From contig JAYEJT010000064.1 of NCBI GenBank assembly GCA_034660675.1, forward strand, positions 1 to 15,751: a DNA stretch of 15,751 nt, in the 5' to 3' direction. The first letter of the stretch is position 1. Every line of letters begins with the position of its first letter. The DNA comes from CG03 sp034660675. Lineage in GTDB: Bacteria; CG03. This document shows positions 6,041-14,045 of the stretch, piece by piece. Under the pieces are notes generated by a model. That model was not told where the DNA came from. It worked only from the letters and a program-made list of their open reading frames with translations, and searched no databases. Both the position numbers and the translations under genes were made by a program.

Positions 6041-7015
6041 TCAGGCCTTATCGGCGCTGCCGAGCACTTCTCTGTTCTTGCGGGCAATAAGGTCCTTCAA
6101 AGCTTCCCTCGCCGGACCCAGATATTTACGGGGATCAAATTCTTCGGGTTTTTCGCTGAACACCTGTCTGATTTTAGCCGTCATAACGAGCCTGCCGTCT
6201 GTGTCAATATTTATTTTGCACACCGCGGACTTGGCCGCTTTGCGCAGCTGTTCTTCCGGCACGCCAACGGCGTTGTCAAGTTTTCCGCCGTATTTGTTGC
6301 ACAACTCCACATATTCGGCCGGGACCGACGAAGAACCGTGAAGCACTATGGGAAAACCCGGTATTCTTTTTTCTATTTCATCAAGAATGTCAAACCGCAA
6401 CGGAGGAGGAGTTTCTCCGGGCTTCAGTTTAAATTTATAGGCTCCGTGAGAGGTGCCTATGGATATGGCAAGGCTGTCAACACCGGTTTTTTTAACAAAA
6501 TCCTCAACCTTTTCGGGTTTTGTGTAACTGGATGTTTCAGATTTCACCTCGTCTTCTATCCCGGCCAGCACACCGAGTTCCCCTTCCACCGTCACATCAT
6601 ATTTGTGGGCATACTCCACAACTTTTTTTGTGAGAGCCACATTGTCGTCGTAAGAGTGGGCGGAACCGTCGATCATAACAGACGAGAAACCGCTTTCAAT
6701 ACAGGAAACACAAAGCTCGTAAGTGTCCCCGTGGTCAAGATGAAGGACGATAGGAATATCGCTTTTCATGTCTTCCCTGGCCATAGCCACGGCACCCTCG
6801 GCCATATATCTGAGCATTGTCTGATTGGCGTATTTTCTGGCACCGCTGGACACCTGGAGAATAACCGGCGAACGGCTTTCAACGCAGCCGTTTATAATCG
6901 CCTGAAGCTGCTCCATGTTATTGAAATTGTAAGCCGGGATGGCGTATCCCCCGCCAACAGCTTTTTTAAAAAGTTCCTTCGTGTTAACCAGCCCCAGTGT
7001 TTTGTAATCAGTCAT
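6041..7015 (-). CDS. fba: Class II fructose-bisphosphate aldolase
   Basis: Zinc enzyme that splits fructose 1,6-bisphosphate to dihydroxyacetone phosphate and glyceraldehyde 3-phosphate, or joins them in gluconeogenesis; cytoplasmic. Residues 92-96 are HLDHG, with catalytic Asp94 and zinc ligand His95. E146 in VEGELG, H190 in GTSHGAYK and H226 in IVLHGSSS provide the other expected metal and active-site positions, and INIDTDGR binds the phosphate. The 324-residue length fits the family. The start ATG has GGGAGG six bases upstream and its own promoter. A tagatose-bisphosphate aldolase is a possible alternative, since the two subfamilies are similar, but no tagatose or galactitol genes are nearby. 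Two glucan enzymes stand upstream, which fits central sugar metabolism. Confidence 0.94.
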   Translation of the reverse strand: MTDYKTLGLVNTKELFKKAVGGGYAIPAYNFNNMEQLQAIINGCVESRSPVILQVSSGARKYANQTMLRYMAEGAVAMAREDMKSDIPIVLHLDHGDTYELCVSCIESGFSSVMIDGSAHSYDDNVALTKKVVEYAHKYDVTVEGELGVLAGIEDEVKSETSSYTKPEKVEDFVKKTGVDSLAISIGTSHGAYKFKLKPGETPPPLRFDILDEIEKRIPGFPIVLHGSSSVPAEYVELCNKYGGKLDNAVGVPEEQLRKAAKSAVCKINIDTDGRLVMTAKIRQVFSEKPEEFDPRKYLGPAREALKDLIARKNREVLGSADKA

Positions 7016-7052
7016 TTATTTCCTCCCGAATTTCTTCATTCTCCAAACCATG

Positions 7053-7081
7053 ATTCTAAAACATAATCCCGTTTTAGTCAA
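7053..7081 (-). promoter_or_regulatory. Sigma-70 type promoter for fba and the membrane-protein gene
   Basis: On the minus strand TTGACT (7081-7076) is followed by 17 bases and TAGAAT (7058-7053); each box matches the consensus at five of six positions. The expected transcript start is near 7046, about 30 bases before the aldolase ATG. It lies in the 146-base gap after the GH57 gene, where I see no strong terminator hairpin. Confidence 0.7.
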
Positions 7082-7161
7082 ACAGCCGCTTTGTCAGGAC
7101 ACAATGACATTGAACACAGGGAACTATAAACGGATGATAAACAAGATCGGGGAAAAACAGG

Positions 7162-9444
7162 TTATTTTATGATATCGGGGTCTATGCGGAAACGCATACA
7201 GATTGCGAGAACGTACTGTTTTGTCTCCTGCCGCGATGCTGACAGCTTGTCGGCATTTTCTTTTACAAATTTAAAAATGACATTGTGATATACGTTTTCC
7301 CTCATTCTGTTTTGCAGCATAAAATAGATGTCAAAAAGAATTGTCAGAAATTCAAGGTTGGTAAAATTTCCCTTTGTGAATCTGTTGAGCTCTTTATCTA
7401 TCGCCCTGCGCAGACACTGCGCCGTATAAAAACCGTCAATTTTTAGCCGGTGTTCCTTTATCAGATCCACGAGACCCCTGACGGCCTGGATGCGTTTCAG
7501 GTTGTGGAGCTGTTCTATCTCCATGAGCTGAAACATCAAAACTTTCGCTATCAGCGATTCTATTTCCTTAACGGGTTTGTTAAAAAAATGGAAGGCCCCC
7601 TCGAATTCCAGAAAATGATCCAGCAGCATATTGTAAGTTTCTTTCAGCTCTATTATCTTGTCCATCCAGAATCTGACCATTATTCTGTATCTTGATTCCG
7701 CGAATATGGTATCAAGAGAGTAATGTTTTTCTTTGCCGTCAAAGAAAAGCCCGATGGAAAAGGGAATATCCGTATTTTTCGTGTCATATCTGTAAGACAG
7801 TTTTTCCTCTGTGTTCTTTTTGTAGTATTCCAGCTTTTTTACCGAGGGATCTATGAAAATGTGGTAATAACGGCCTTCTTTTGACACCGGTTTGCGCAAG
7901 CCCGAAGAAACCATCTGAATTATGAGACCCGCGACAAATTTGTGACGGGTTTCTTCCTGGGGTACGACATATTTTTCAAAAACCGTCCGGCCGTTTACGA
8001 GGTTTTTTATGTTGGAGGGCGCGCGTTCCAGTATTTCGAGGAAATCTTCTTTTATATTTTTCCCCGAAAGCTTTTTTAAAAGTTCAATCGCCCGGTCGGC
8101 ATAAGCCATGTTCTGCACGGATTCGATACCGCTTATCTCCGACCAGAACCAGCCGCAGGAAGTAAAACAAAAAAGCGTTTGTTTCAACATTTCAAAGAGA
8201 AGCAGTATTTTTTTCTTCGTCTCAAAAGATATTTCATTTCCAAAAAAACGCGATATAAATATGTCTGTTGACGAAAAATTATGGAGCACGGCGGGGTAAT
8301 TTTTCAGCGCCTCAGCCGGTTCACCCGTGTATTTTTTGATTTCTTCGCTGAAATAATTGCAGATTTCGGAAGCCAGAAAATTAAACGAATCGCGCAGCGG
8401 ACCTCTCCACTCCTGGGTCTGGCCGTTTTCCCGGCCGCAGCCGCAGTCCTCTTTCCAACGGCCCAGGCCGTGAGAACAGGACCATGCTGTTCCGGAACCC
8501 GGATGACTGTTTTTGATCCTTATTTCCCATGAGGGATGAATTTTGTCGCACAAGTGCGCGGGGTTTACAACTTTTATCCCCCGTGAAGGCAGCTCGTGTT
8601 TCAAAAGATAAGCCAGCCCCCTTTCCGCAAAAGGCTGATGATGTCCGAAAGTTTCACCGTCGCAAAGAATTGTGATGACCTGATCGTGATGCGTTTTGGA
8701 TGAAAAAGCCGCTTCTATTCTGTCTGCAGCAATCCGGCTGTCCGACAAAAGATGATTAAAGGAAATATCATGCGATATTTCATGGTGCGCCACAAACACA
8801 TTTATGTGTCCTTTTCCGTTTGTTATCCTGTAGGGATATCTTGTGTCTAAGCCGCTGCCTGACACATCAATTTCGTGCTTTATGTTTTCCGGGCGCGCGG
8901 ATTCTATTTGTGTTGACACCAGAAGCACATATTTGAGGCCTGAATTTATCAGATCATCTATCACCATATCGTTTACGGCGGTTTCGGGAAGCCACATCGC
9001 GTCAGCGGGACGGCCGAAATCTTCCTCAAATGATTTCAGTCCCCAGCTGATATCTGTTTTCCTTATAAAATCCGGGCTGAGCGGAAGAATGCCGTGGCTG
9101 AAAGCGCAGGCAATAGCGTTACCGCGGCCCAGACGTTTCAGCGAACGCGAGTCCCCTGTTTTTACGCGATTCCATGTGTCGGGATGTCTGTACCTGAACC
9201 ACTCGGCGAGCGTGGGACCAAAATTAAAAGACATGAATTCAAAATTGTTCACCACATCTATGGTATAGCCGTTGTCATTATGTATGCGGGCGGCGGAATT
9301 AGGAAGATAGCATTCGTTGAATATTCTTTCGTTCCAGTCGTGATACGGGTCAGCCGAATTCTGCCTCAAAACATTGCCGAGCCACGGGTTGGCCCGCGGC
9401 GGCTGATAAAAATGTCCGTGCACAATTACGTATCTTTCCGCCAT
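7162..9444 (-). CDS. GH57 glycoside hydrolase with DUF3536 region
   Basis: A 760-residue cytoplasmic protein (no signal peptide) of glycoside hydrolase family 57. The N-terminal barrel opens VHGHFYQPPRANPWLG. The predicted nucleophile is E154 in WLPETA and the acid/base is D262 in CDGETFGHH. At 316-350 stands the Cys/Trp-rich loop GTAWSCSHGLGRW with KEDCGCG, a hallmark of the DUF3536-containing group. The remaining about 400 residues are helical and match the character of DUF3536. Family members act on alpha-glucans, but the exact substrate of this group is not known to me. GAGGGAG precedes the ATG. It starts 11 bases after the second GH57 gene stops, so both are made from one transcript. The stop TAA is followed by a new promoter for fba. 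Confidence 0.92.
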   Translation of the reverse strand: MAERYVIVHGHFYQPPRANPWLGNVLRQNSADPYHDWNERIFNECYLPNSAARIHNDNGYTIDVVNNFEFMSFNFGPTLAEWFRYRHPDTWNRVKTGDSRSLKRLGRGNAIACAFSHGILPLSPDFIRKTDISWGLKSFEEDFGRPADAMWLPETAVNDMVIDDLINSGLKYVLLVSTQIESARPENIKHEIDVSGSGLDTRYPYRITNGKGHINVFVAHHEISHDISFNHLLSDSRIAADRIEAAFSSKTHHDQVITILCDGETFGHHQPFAERGLAYLLKHELPSRGIKVVNPAHLCDKIHPSWEIRIKNSHPGSGTAWSCSHGLGRWKEDCGCGRENGQTQEWRGPLRDSFNFLASEICNYFSEEIKKYTGEPAEALKNYPAVLHNFSSTDIFISRFFGNEISFETKKKILLLFEMLKQTLFCFTSCGWFWSEISGIESVQNMAYADRAIELLKKLSGKNIKEDFLEILERAPSNIKNLVNGRTVFEKYVVPQEETRHKFVAGLIIQMVSSGLRKPVSKEGRYYHIFIDPSVKKLEYYKKNTEEKLSYRYDTKNTDIPFSIGLFFDGKEKHYSLDTIFAESRYRIMVRFWMDKIIELKETYNMLLDHFLEFEGAFHFFNKPVKEIESLIAKVLMFQLMEIEQLHNLKRIQAVRGLVDLIKEHRLKIDGFYTAQCLRRAIDKELNRFTKGNFTNLEFLTILFDIYFMLQNRMRENVYHNVIFKFVKENADKLSASRQETKQYVLAICMRFRIDPDIIK

Positions 9445-9455
9445 TTTTTTCTCCC

Positions 9456-11033
9456 TCAGATATAAATTCTGAAATCAATATGAGGAAATATATTATTTCT
9501 CTCTTCACAGGTTTTCAGATAATTTTCATCTATTTTATTTCTTTCTATCATTTTTTCAAGCTCAATAAAATTCCTCAGATGCAGCTTTGTTCTTTTGTGA
9601 GCATACGGCACCATGGTTCCCGTGGTCATTATAAAGGCCCAGTCGCTGGATTCGGCCAGCAGCAACTCTCTCGCCATCTGATTGAGCGCGCGTTCCCTGA
9701 GGCCGGACGCTTTTTGATTTTTTTCAGCGTGAAAAATCATCTTTTTCGCGGCATGATGAAGGTGCCTGTAAATCCAGTCGTTTGAAGCGTTCAGCCAGAC
9801 CTCATTGTACCCCTTGTCTCCCCAGCTTGACGGCGAAGGCTCAAGGATCTGAAGGCCGGGATGTTTTTTTAGATATTCCGAGGGCGTAACGGATTTTATT
9901 ATAGACTGCTCTGAAAGTCTTTTAAAGAGGCGGTATATAAATTCGGGGCCCTCAAACCACCAGTGGCCATAGAGCTCAGCGTCGTAAGGCGAAACGATAA
10001 CCGGGGTTTTTCCGAGAGAAGATTTGAGATGTTCGCATTGCGCCGTCCGGCAGAAAAGAAAATGCCCCGCGTGCTGGTCGGCTGCCTCCGACGCGGCGGC
10101 GGGATCATAAAAATCTTTTTTGTTCAGAGGCACTTTTCCCGTTATGCGGTGATGTTTAATGCCTACGTTTCTTCTGACACCGTCCCTGTGAAGATGTGCT
10201 TTTATGTAATATTCAGGAAGATCATGTCCTATGTCCCTGTAAAACTCCCTGTATCTGTGATCGCCCGGATAGCCGCATTCGGCGCTCCACACCTGCATTG
10301 AGGACTCCACGTCTCTGGCAAAAACCGCAATCCCCGAAGGGCAATAAACCGGCGCATAAACGGCGTATTTGGGCCTCGGACGGCCATAAAGAATGCCGTG
10401 GGTATCGGTAAAAAAATACCTGATGCCGTTTTCCGCAAGCAGATCGTCAACGCCGCCCGTGTAACCGCACTCGGCAAGCCATATTCCCCGCGGGGCCCGG
10501 CCGAATTTTTCACGGTAATCCGCCACAGCGGCCCTCACCTGAGCGCGTCGGTCTTTCTTTTCCGGCATTAACGGCAGAAAACCGTGCGTTGCTGTGCATG
10601 TTATTATTTCAAGCGAACCCCTGTCCTGAAAATATCTAAAAGCCTTTATAAGCTTTCCGCCGTATTTGTTTAAAATTTTCCTGCAGTCGCGGAAACGTTT
10701 TTTGTACATCTTCACCGCAGGTTTTATACCGGGCACCTTATCGGAGCGCTTCATCTCTTTTTCGGTGAGCGTTTCCAGGTTTTCAAGATATTTTGAATAT
10801 CTTTGCATCAGAAGGCTGTCGGAGAGCATGTTCGCCAAAGGCGGCGTTATTGACATTGTCAGACGGAAATCAACGCCTTCTTTCTCAAGACGGCTCATAA
10901 CCAGCAGCAAAGGAATATAGGTTTCGGTTACGGCCTCATAAAACCAGTCTTCTTCAAGGAAATCGGGACATTCAGGATGCCGCACAAAAGGCAGATGCGC
11001 GTGAAGAACAATACAGAGATAGCCTTTAGGCAT
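9456..11033 (-). CDS. GH57 1,4-alpha-glucan branching enzyme (DUF1957 type)
   Basis: Probably makes alpha-1,6 branches in glycogen-like glucan, as characterised GH57 branching enzymes of this architecture do. The protein has 525 residues. The barrel begins LCIVLHAHLPFVRHPE, a family hallmark. The nucleophile is E188 in IWLAECGYT and the acid/base D351 in SPYDAELYGHWWFEGP. The C-terminal helical part carries SSWGDKGYNEVWLNASNDWIYRHLH (residues near 400-425), whose tryptophans line the active site in the DUF1957 group. The start ATG directly follows the TAA stop of the DUF4912 gene with no gap (TAAATG); ribosome binding there is weak (AAAGAAAA), so reinitiation is likely. The partner GH57 gene is immediately downstream. 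A 4-alpha-glucanotransferase is a less likely alternative. Confidence 0.9.
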   Translation of the reverse strand: MPKGYLCIVLHAHLPFVRHPECPDFLEEDWFYEAVTETYIPLLLVMSRLEKEGVDFRLTMSITPPLANMLSDSLLMQRYSKYLENLETLTEKEMKRSDKVPGIKPAVKMYKKRFRDCRKILNKYGGKLIKAFRYFQDRGSLEIITCTATHGFLPLMPEKKDRRAQVRAAVADYREKFGRAPRGIWLAECGYTGGVDDLLAENGIRYFFTDTHGILYGRPRPKYAVYAPVYCPSGIAVFARDVESSMQVWSAECGYPGDHRYREFYRDIGHDLPEYYIKAHLHRDGVRRNVGIKHHRITGKVPLNKKDFYDPAAASEAADQHAGHFLFCRTAQCEHLKSSLGKTPVIVSPYDAELYGHWWFEGPEFIYRLFKRLSEQSIIKSVTPSEYLKKHPGLQILEPSPSSWGDKGYNEVWLNASNDWIYRHLHHAAKKMIFHAEKNQKASGLRERALNQMARELLLAESSDWAFIMTTGTMVPYAHKRTKLHLRNFIELEKMIERNKIDENYLKTCEERNNIFPHIDFRIYI

Positions 11034-11792
11034 TTATTTTTTCTTTATTAATAACGATGAACTTCCACCGGCCGGGCCCTTTTTCAATATTTCAAAAAGT
11101 ATTCTTGTGTTTGTCTGCGCCTGTCTCAAACTGCTCCTGGACTCTCTGTCAAGGCCGCTTTCTTTGATAATTTCTCTCAGATCCTCCTTCACTACCATCC
11201 AGTTTTCATCAGCCTCGTCCGAAACAGAAGCCCGGGGAATATCTATAATATTCGACGACAGGATACGCGTGAAAAATCCGTTGGTCATATATCCCATTTC
11301 AGACCTGTATTTTCTTCCGGGGTGCGGCACTTTCACATACCAGTTGTTTATGAGGCCGTCCACATCGATATCAAAATAATATTTGTCGGCGGATTTTTCC
11401 AGCTCGTAAACCCTCAGAACAAGAGGCCCGAATATTTTACGGCTGATTTCCCAATAGGCGAAGATGCTTGACGGATCGCGCGGCATTATAACAAGAGTTT
11501 CACCGTTATATTTTGCCGGGATAGCCGGGCCCATATCTATAAAAACTTTTTTCTTAGAAGCTTTCGTTTTTTTCTTTTTCACAGAAGAGGATGAATGTCC
11601 CGGCCGATGAAGGTTTTTTGCGGTATTTTTTTTCAGCTTTTTCTGTTTTTTGATTTCCGCTTTGATTTTTTTTATCTGGGTATCTGTTAAACTTGATATA
11701 GCGTATTTTTTTCTCATCCCGAGTTTATCCGCAATCCTCAAAATGTCCGTCACTTTCACCTTTAACCTTTCAGATAGAAGATACACTCTCAT
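11034..11792 (-). CDS. IF2_N-like plus DUF4912 protein
   Basis: A 252-residue protein in three parts. Residues 1-48, beginning MRVYLLSERLKVKVTDIL, resemble the IF2_N module seen at the start of translation initiation factor IF-2. Residues about 41-82 are a lysine-rich low-complexity linker. Residues about 97-200 match DUF4912, with LVIMPRDPSSIFAYWEIS, a DVDG pair and a NNWYVKVPHPGRKYRSEMGY stretch. DUF4912 proteins often stand next to GH57 glucan enzymes, as here; the aromatic-rich motif suggests carbohydrate binding, but this is unproven. Its ATG overlaps the XdhC stop as ATGA, with GGAGG nine bases upstream within the XdhC end, and its stop touches the next GH57 start. The function is unknown; the link to glucan metabolism rests on context. 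Confidence 0.82.
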   Translation of the reverse strand: MRVYLLSERLKVKVTDILRIADKLGMRKKYAISSLTDTQIKKIKAEIKKQKKLKKNTAKNLHRPGHSSSSVKKKKTKASKKKVFIDMGPAIPAKYNGETLVIMPRDPSSIFAYWEISRKIFGPLVLRVYELEKSADKYYFDIDVDGLINNWYVKVPHPGRKYRSEMGYMTNGFFTRILSSNIIDIPRASVSDEADENWMVVKEDLREIIKESGLDRESRSSLRQAQTNTRILFEILKKGPAGGSSSLLIKKK

Positions 11793-12634
11793 TTTGATTT
11801 CCTCCCCCCGCCACGGCGCATCCGCCTCGGCGGACGAAGCGCTTTCAACGGTGGTATTCTGAGATGCCCGCCCAAAGTTTTATTTCTGAACTTCATGATT
11901 TCAGCCGTTATGCACAAAGATATTTCTTCGGGGCTCTCGCCGCCCAGGTCAAGGCCTATGGGCGAAAACACCCTGCCGTCCACCGGCAAACCGGCAAAAA
12001 CAGCCGGCACTTTAGAGCGGCTGCCTATCACTCCTATATAAAAGGATTTTGTTTTCAGCGCTCCCCTGAGACAATCCCTGTCGCCCGCGTGATTGTGAGT
12101 AACGATGATCACCGCTGTTCCTGAATCGATTTTTTTCCCGTTAAAAGCTTTTTTGTACGAAGAAACAAAGGAAGCGTTTTTCAAGGCTGTTTTTTTAAGA
12201 TATTCTTTTCTGTTGTCAACAAGTTCGCATTCCCATTTCATTATTTTTGACAGTCGCGCCATAACTTGTCCTATGTGTCCGGCGCCGCAGATGAAAAGTT
12301 TAAGCAGCGGTTTGTATAAATCCAGAAAAATCTCCGTTCTTCCGCCGCAAGCCATCCCCGTGTCGATGGAGCCCTTTGCTCCGCCTCCGGCGGAAGCCCC
12401 CAAATTAAAAGAAACACTGCGCGAAACGCCTTTTTTCATAACCTTCGCAGCCTCGGCAATAACCATTTTCTCAAGAGCACCGCCTCCGACCGTCCCCGAA
12501 CATGTGCCGTCTTCAAAAATAATCATGGAAGTTCCCGGCGAACGCGGGACAGAACCCGAAATTTTTGTGACCGTGGCTATAACGGCCGGAACGCCGTTTT
12601 CCCTGATCTGTCTGATTTTATCTATATCAATCAT
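11789..12634 (-). CDS. xdhC: XdhC/CoxI family molybdenum hydroxylase maturation factor
   Basis: Binds molybdenum cofactor, helps with its sulfuration and inserts it into xanthine-dehydrogenase-type enzymes. Of 281 residues, the N-terminal domain has SGSVPRSPGTSM (26-37), GTVGGGALE (47-55) and TGMACGGRTEIF (92-103), with the conserved Cys96. The Rossmann C-terminal domain has LFICGAGHIGQ (113-123), THNHAGDRDCL (179-189), YIGVIGSRSK and IGLDLGGESPEEISL. The ATG overlaps the stop of the MobA-like gene as ATGA. Residues 267-281 (RPPRRMRRGGGRKSK) are basic and Gly-rich; they are coded by a GC-rich palindromic patch and look like an added tail. The genes upstream encode the hydroxylase and a nucleotidyltransferase of the cofactor pathway, which supports this role. 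Confidence 0.9.
   Translation of the reverse strand: MIDIDKIRQIRENGVPAVIATVTKISGSVPRSPGTSMIIFEDGTCSGTVGGGALEKMVIAEAAKVMKKGVSRSVSFNLGASAGGGAKGSIDTGMACGGRTEIFLDLYKPLLKLFICGAGHIGQVMARLSKIMKWECELVDNRKEYLKKTALKNASFVSSYKKAFNGKKIDSGTAVIIVTHNHAGDRDCLRGALKTKSFYIGVIGSRSKVPAVFAGLPVDGRVFSPIGLDLGGESPEEISLCITAEIMKFRNKTLGGHLRIPPLKALRPPRRMRRGGGRKSK
11809..11834. repeat. GC-rich double palindrome in the 3' end of xdhC
   Basis: Two adjacent palindromes: CGCC-AC-GGCG (11809-11818) and TCCGCC-TC-GGCGGA (11821-11834). The string CGCCACGGCGCA also occurs inside the 245-bp element (about 4940-4950). It encodes residues 267-276 of the XdhC tail. Confidence 0.55.
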
Positions 12635-13383
12635 TTTTTTCCGCGCACGTCCTCCGGCGGCTCTCCGGCTTCTCTCTGGGAAGCTTCCTCCATCCGCTCA
12701 TAATCCGCAAACGTGTCCGCATCCATTATAACACCTTCATCCTCTGTGTCAACGTATGAGATAAGCTCTTTTTCCCTTTCAAGAAAAAATTTGAGACCGC
12801 CGGGGAGATCATCAGGGCTTTTCAGTATTTCTTCAACGAGAAACGCGGGGTAAATCGCAGGGTGACCGCGGCGGCGGTTAAAAGAAAGAATGTGTATTTT
12901 ACCGGGAGCTTTTTGCCACTCAAAAACAAGTCTCTCGTAAGTCTCCTTTTTTACCACGGGACAATCCACCGGATTTATCATAAAAGCGTTTCCGCGCGGA
13001 ACACGGGAAAGGCCCTTTTTCAGTGAAGAGAACATTCCGTTTTCATACTTGTCGTTATAGACGATTTGAGCACGGCCAGCCCCGGCCCCGGCTAATTTTG
13101 AACGTTTGGCGATTTCGTCTTTATCCGCCCCGAGGACAACAATGACTTTTTCCGAAAAAAATGACACTTTGCGGTAAATTTCTTCTAAAAATGTGACGCC
13201 GCCGGTCAAAGTCAGCAGAGCTTTTATCCCCTGCCCGTTCCCGCCTGCCGTCCCGGCCCCGGCGGTCTTTTTCATTCTTGAAGAAAATCCCGCGGCAAGA
13301 ATGAGTGGGGTCAGGTCTTGACATTGGACATGAGAAGACCAATGGGGACGGTTCCTATTGATGCAAATAGGAACCGTCCCCAT
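12631..13383 (-). CDS. MobA/MocA-like nucleotidyltransferase, start formed by a repeat
   Basis: Likely transfers CMP (MocA type) or GMP (MobA type) to molybdopterin. It lies directly before xdhC, where MocA-type enzymes that make the cytosine dinucleotide cofactor of molybdenum hydroxylases are expected. Motifs are LILAAGFSSRM (27-37), NDKYENGMFSSL (110-121), INPVDCPVV (136-144) and RRRGHPAIYP (170-179). The first about 24 residues (MGTVPICIN, then RNRPHWSSHVQ) are read from a palindromic repeat and have no family likeness. No other ATG, GTG or TTG lies before the essential LILAAG motif, so the repeat's ATG, or a non-standard CTG just before LTPLIL, must be used. The gene overlaps the hydrolase end by 29 bases. 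Gly/Ala-rich stretches at 41-52 and 98-103 look like expansions. The stop overlaps the xdhC start. Confidence 0.82.
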   Translation of the reverse strand: MGTVPICINRNRPHWSSHVQCQDLTPLILAAGFSSRMKKTAGAGTAGGNGQGIKALLTLTGGVTFLEEIYRKVSFFSEKVIVVLGADKDEIAKRSKLAGAGAGRAQIVYNDKYENGMFSSLKKGLSRVPRGNAFMINPVDCPVVKKETYERLVFEWQKAPGKIHILSFNRRRGHPAIYPAFLVEEILKSPDDLPGGLKFFLEREKELISYVDTEDEGVIMDADTFADYERMEEASQREAGEPPEDVRGKK

Positions 13384-13399
13384 TGGTTATACCTGCCCC
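13307..13399. repeat. REP-type palindromic element at the hydrolase/MobA-like junction
   Basis: The centre is a perfect 21-bp inverted repeat (13339-13359 and 13366-13386) with a 6-base loop; its core is GGGGACGGTTCCTATT. Weaker outer ends are GGGGTCAGGT (13307-13316) and the complement of GGGGCAGGT (13391-13399). An alternative inner pairing is CATTGG (13322-13327) with CCAATG (13339-13344). From memory, palindromes of this GGGGACGGTTCC type are scattered through many environmental genomes and are linked to single-domain REP/IS200-like tyrosine transposases; no such transposase is in this window. The hairpin is seen directly. Confidence 0.8.
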
Positions 13400-14023
13400 C
13401 ATTATAACCGTTTTGATTGTGTCTTTGAGAAGCACCGCGAATTTTTCGGCGTCAGCCGCCGAACCCACAACTGAACCGTAATGCATGGGAACGGCAATTT
13501 TAGGCGATATTATGCGTGCCGCGGCCGCTGCCTCTTCTGCATTCATTGTATAAGTACCTCCCACAGGCAGAAAAGCAATATCAATGTTTTTTATATCCTT
13601 CATTTCGTCTATAACATCCGTGTCGCCTGCGTGATAGATTCTTCTTCCGTCAGGCAAACTGATCACAAATCCCAGCCAGCCGTTATTCATGGGATGAAAA
13701 TCTTTGTTTGTGTTATATGCTCTCACCGCTTCAACCGAAAAACCGGCCTTGTCAAATCTGTCACCCGTCCTCAGCGTTTTAATTTCGCTTTCTAATTTTC
13801 CAACGCAGCTTTCGGCCGCTGCGATCAATGTGTTTTTTTTTACAATCTTTTTAACATCGCCGGAAGAACAGTGATCAAAATGAGCGTGTGTTATAAGTAT
13901 CAGATCGGCTTTTTTTTCGGCAGCCGGAATGTTATAAGGGTCTATGTAAAGTGTTTTGTCACCGGATTCTATTCTGAAAGCGGACTGCCCAAGCCAGAAA
14001 ATTCCGTCTGTATTTACCAACAT
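13355..14023 (-). CDS. Metallo-beta-lactamase fold hydrolase (UPF0173/UlaG-like)
   Basis: A 222-residue metal-dependent hydrolase without a signal peptide. Metal ligands are the HAHFDH motif (46-51), H131 and D134 in HAGDTD (131-136), and H181 in PMHYG; the opening WLGQSAFRIESGDKTLYIDPY (starting at W10) is typical of the UPF0173/YtkL-like group. The substrate cannot be told from sequence. AGGGAGG lies immediately before the ATG at 14023. The family normally ends soon after the strand equivalent to KTVIMGAG; here ITNGDGSYLHQ and the TAG stop come from the palindromic repeat at 13307-13399, so the native C-terminus was probably altered. The metal site is complete, so activity is expected. It sits between the hydroxylase structural genes and the maturation genes, but a direct role in that pathway is not established. 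Confidence 0.87.
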   Translation of the reverse strand: MLVNTDGIFWLGQSAFRIESGDKTLYIDPYNIPAAEKKADLILITHAHFDHCSSGDVKKIVKKNTLIAAAESCVGKLESEIKTLRTGDRFDKAGFSVEAVRAYNTNKDFHPMNNGWLGFVISLPDGRRIYHAGDTDVIDEMKDIKNIDIAFLPVGGTYTMNAEEAAAAARIISPKIAVPMHYGSVVGSAADAEKFAVLLKDTIKTVIMGAGITNGDGSYLHQ

Positions 14024-14045
14024 CGCCTCCCTTTTTCAAACCGGA

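Noticed and set aside
5876..7066. A 396-codon open frame on the plus strand opposite the aldolase gene
   Set aside because: It has no family likeness or ribosome-binding site, and the opposite strand carries the complete class II aldolase with all catalytic residues. It is a shadow frame.
7066..7161. Possible terminator after the DUF3536-type GH57 gene
   Set aside because: Only short pairings (TGTCA/TGACA and CAATG-A-CATTG) are visible, and no stem with a following T-run.
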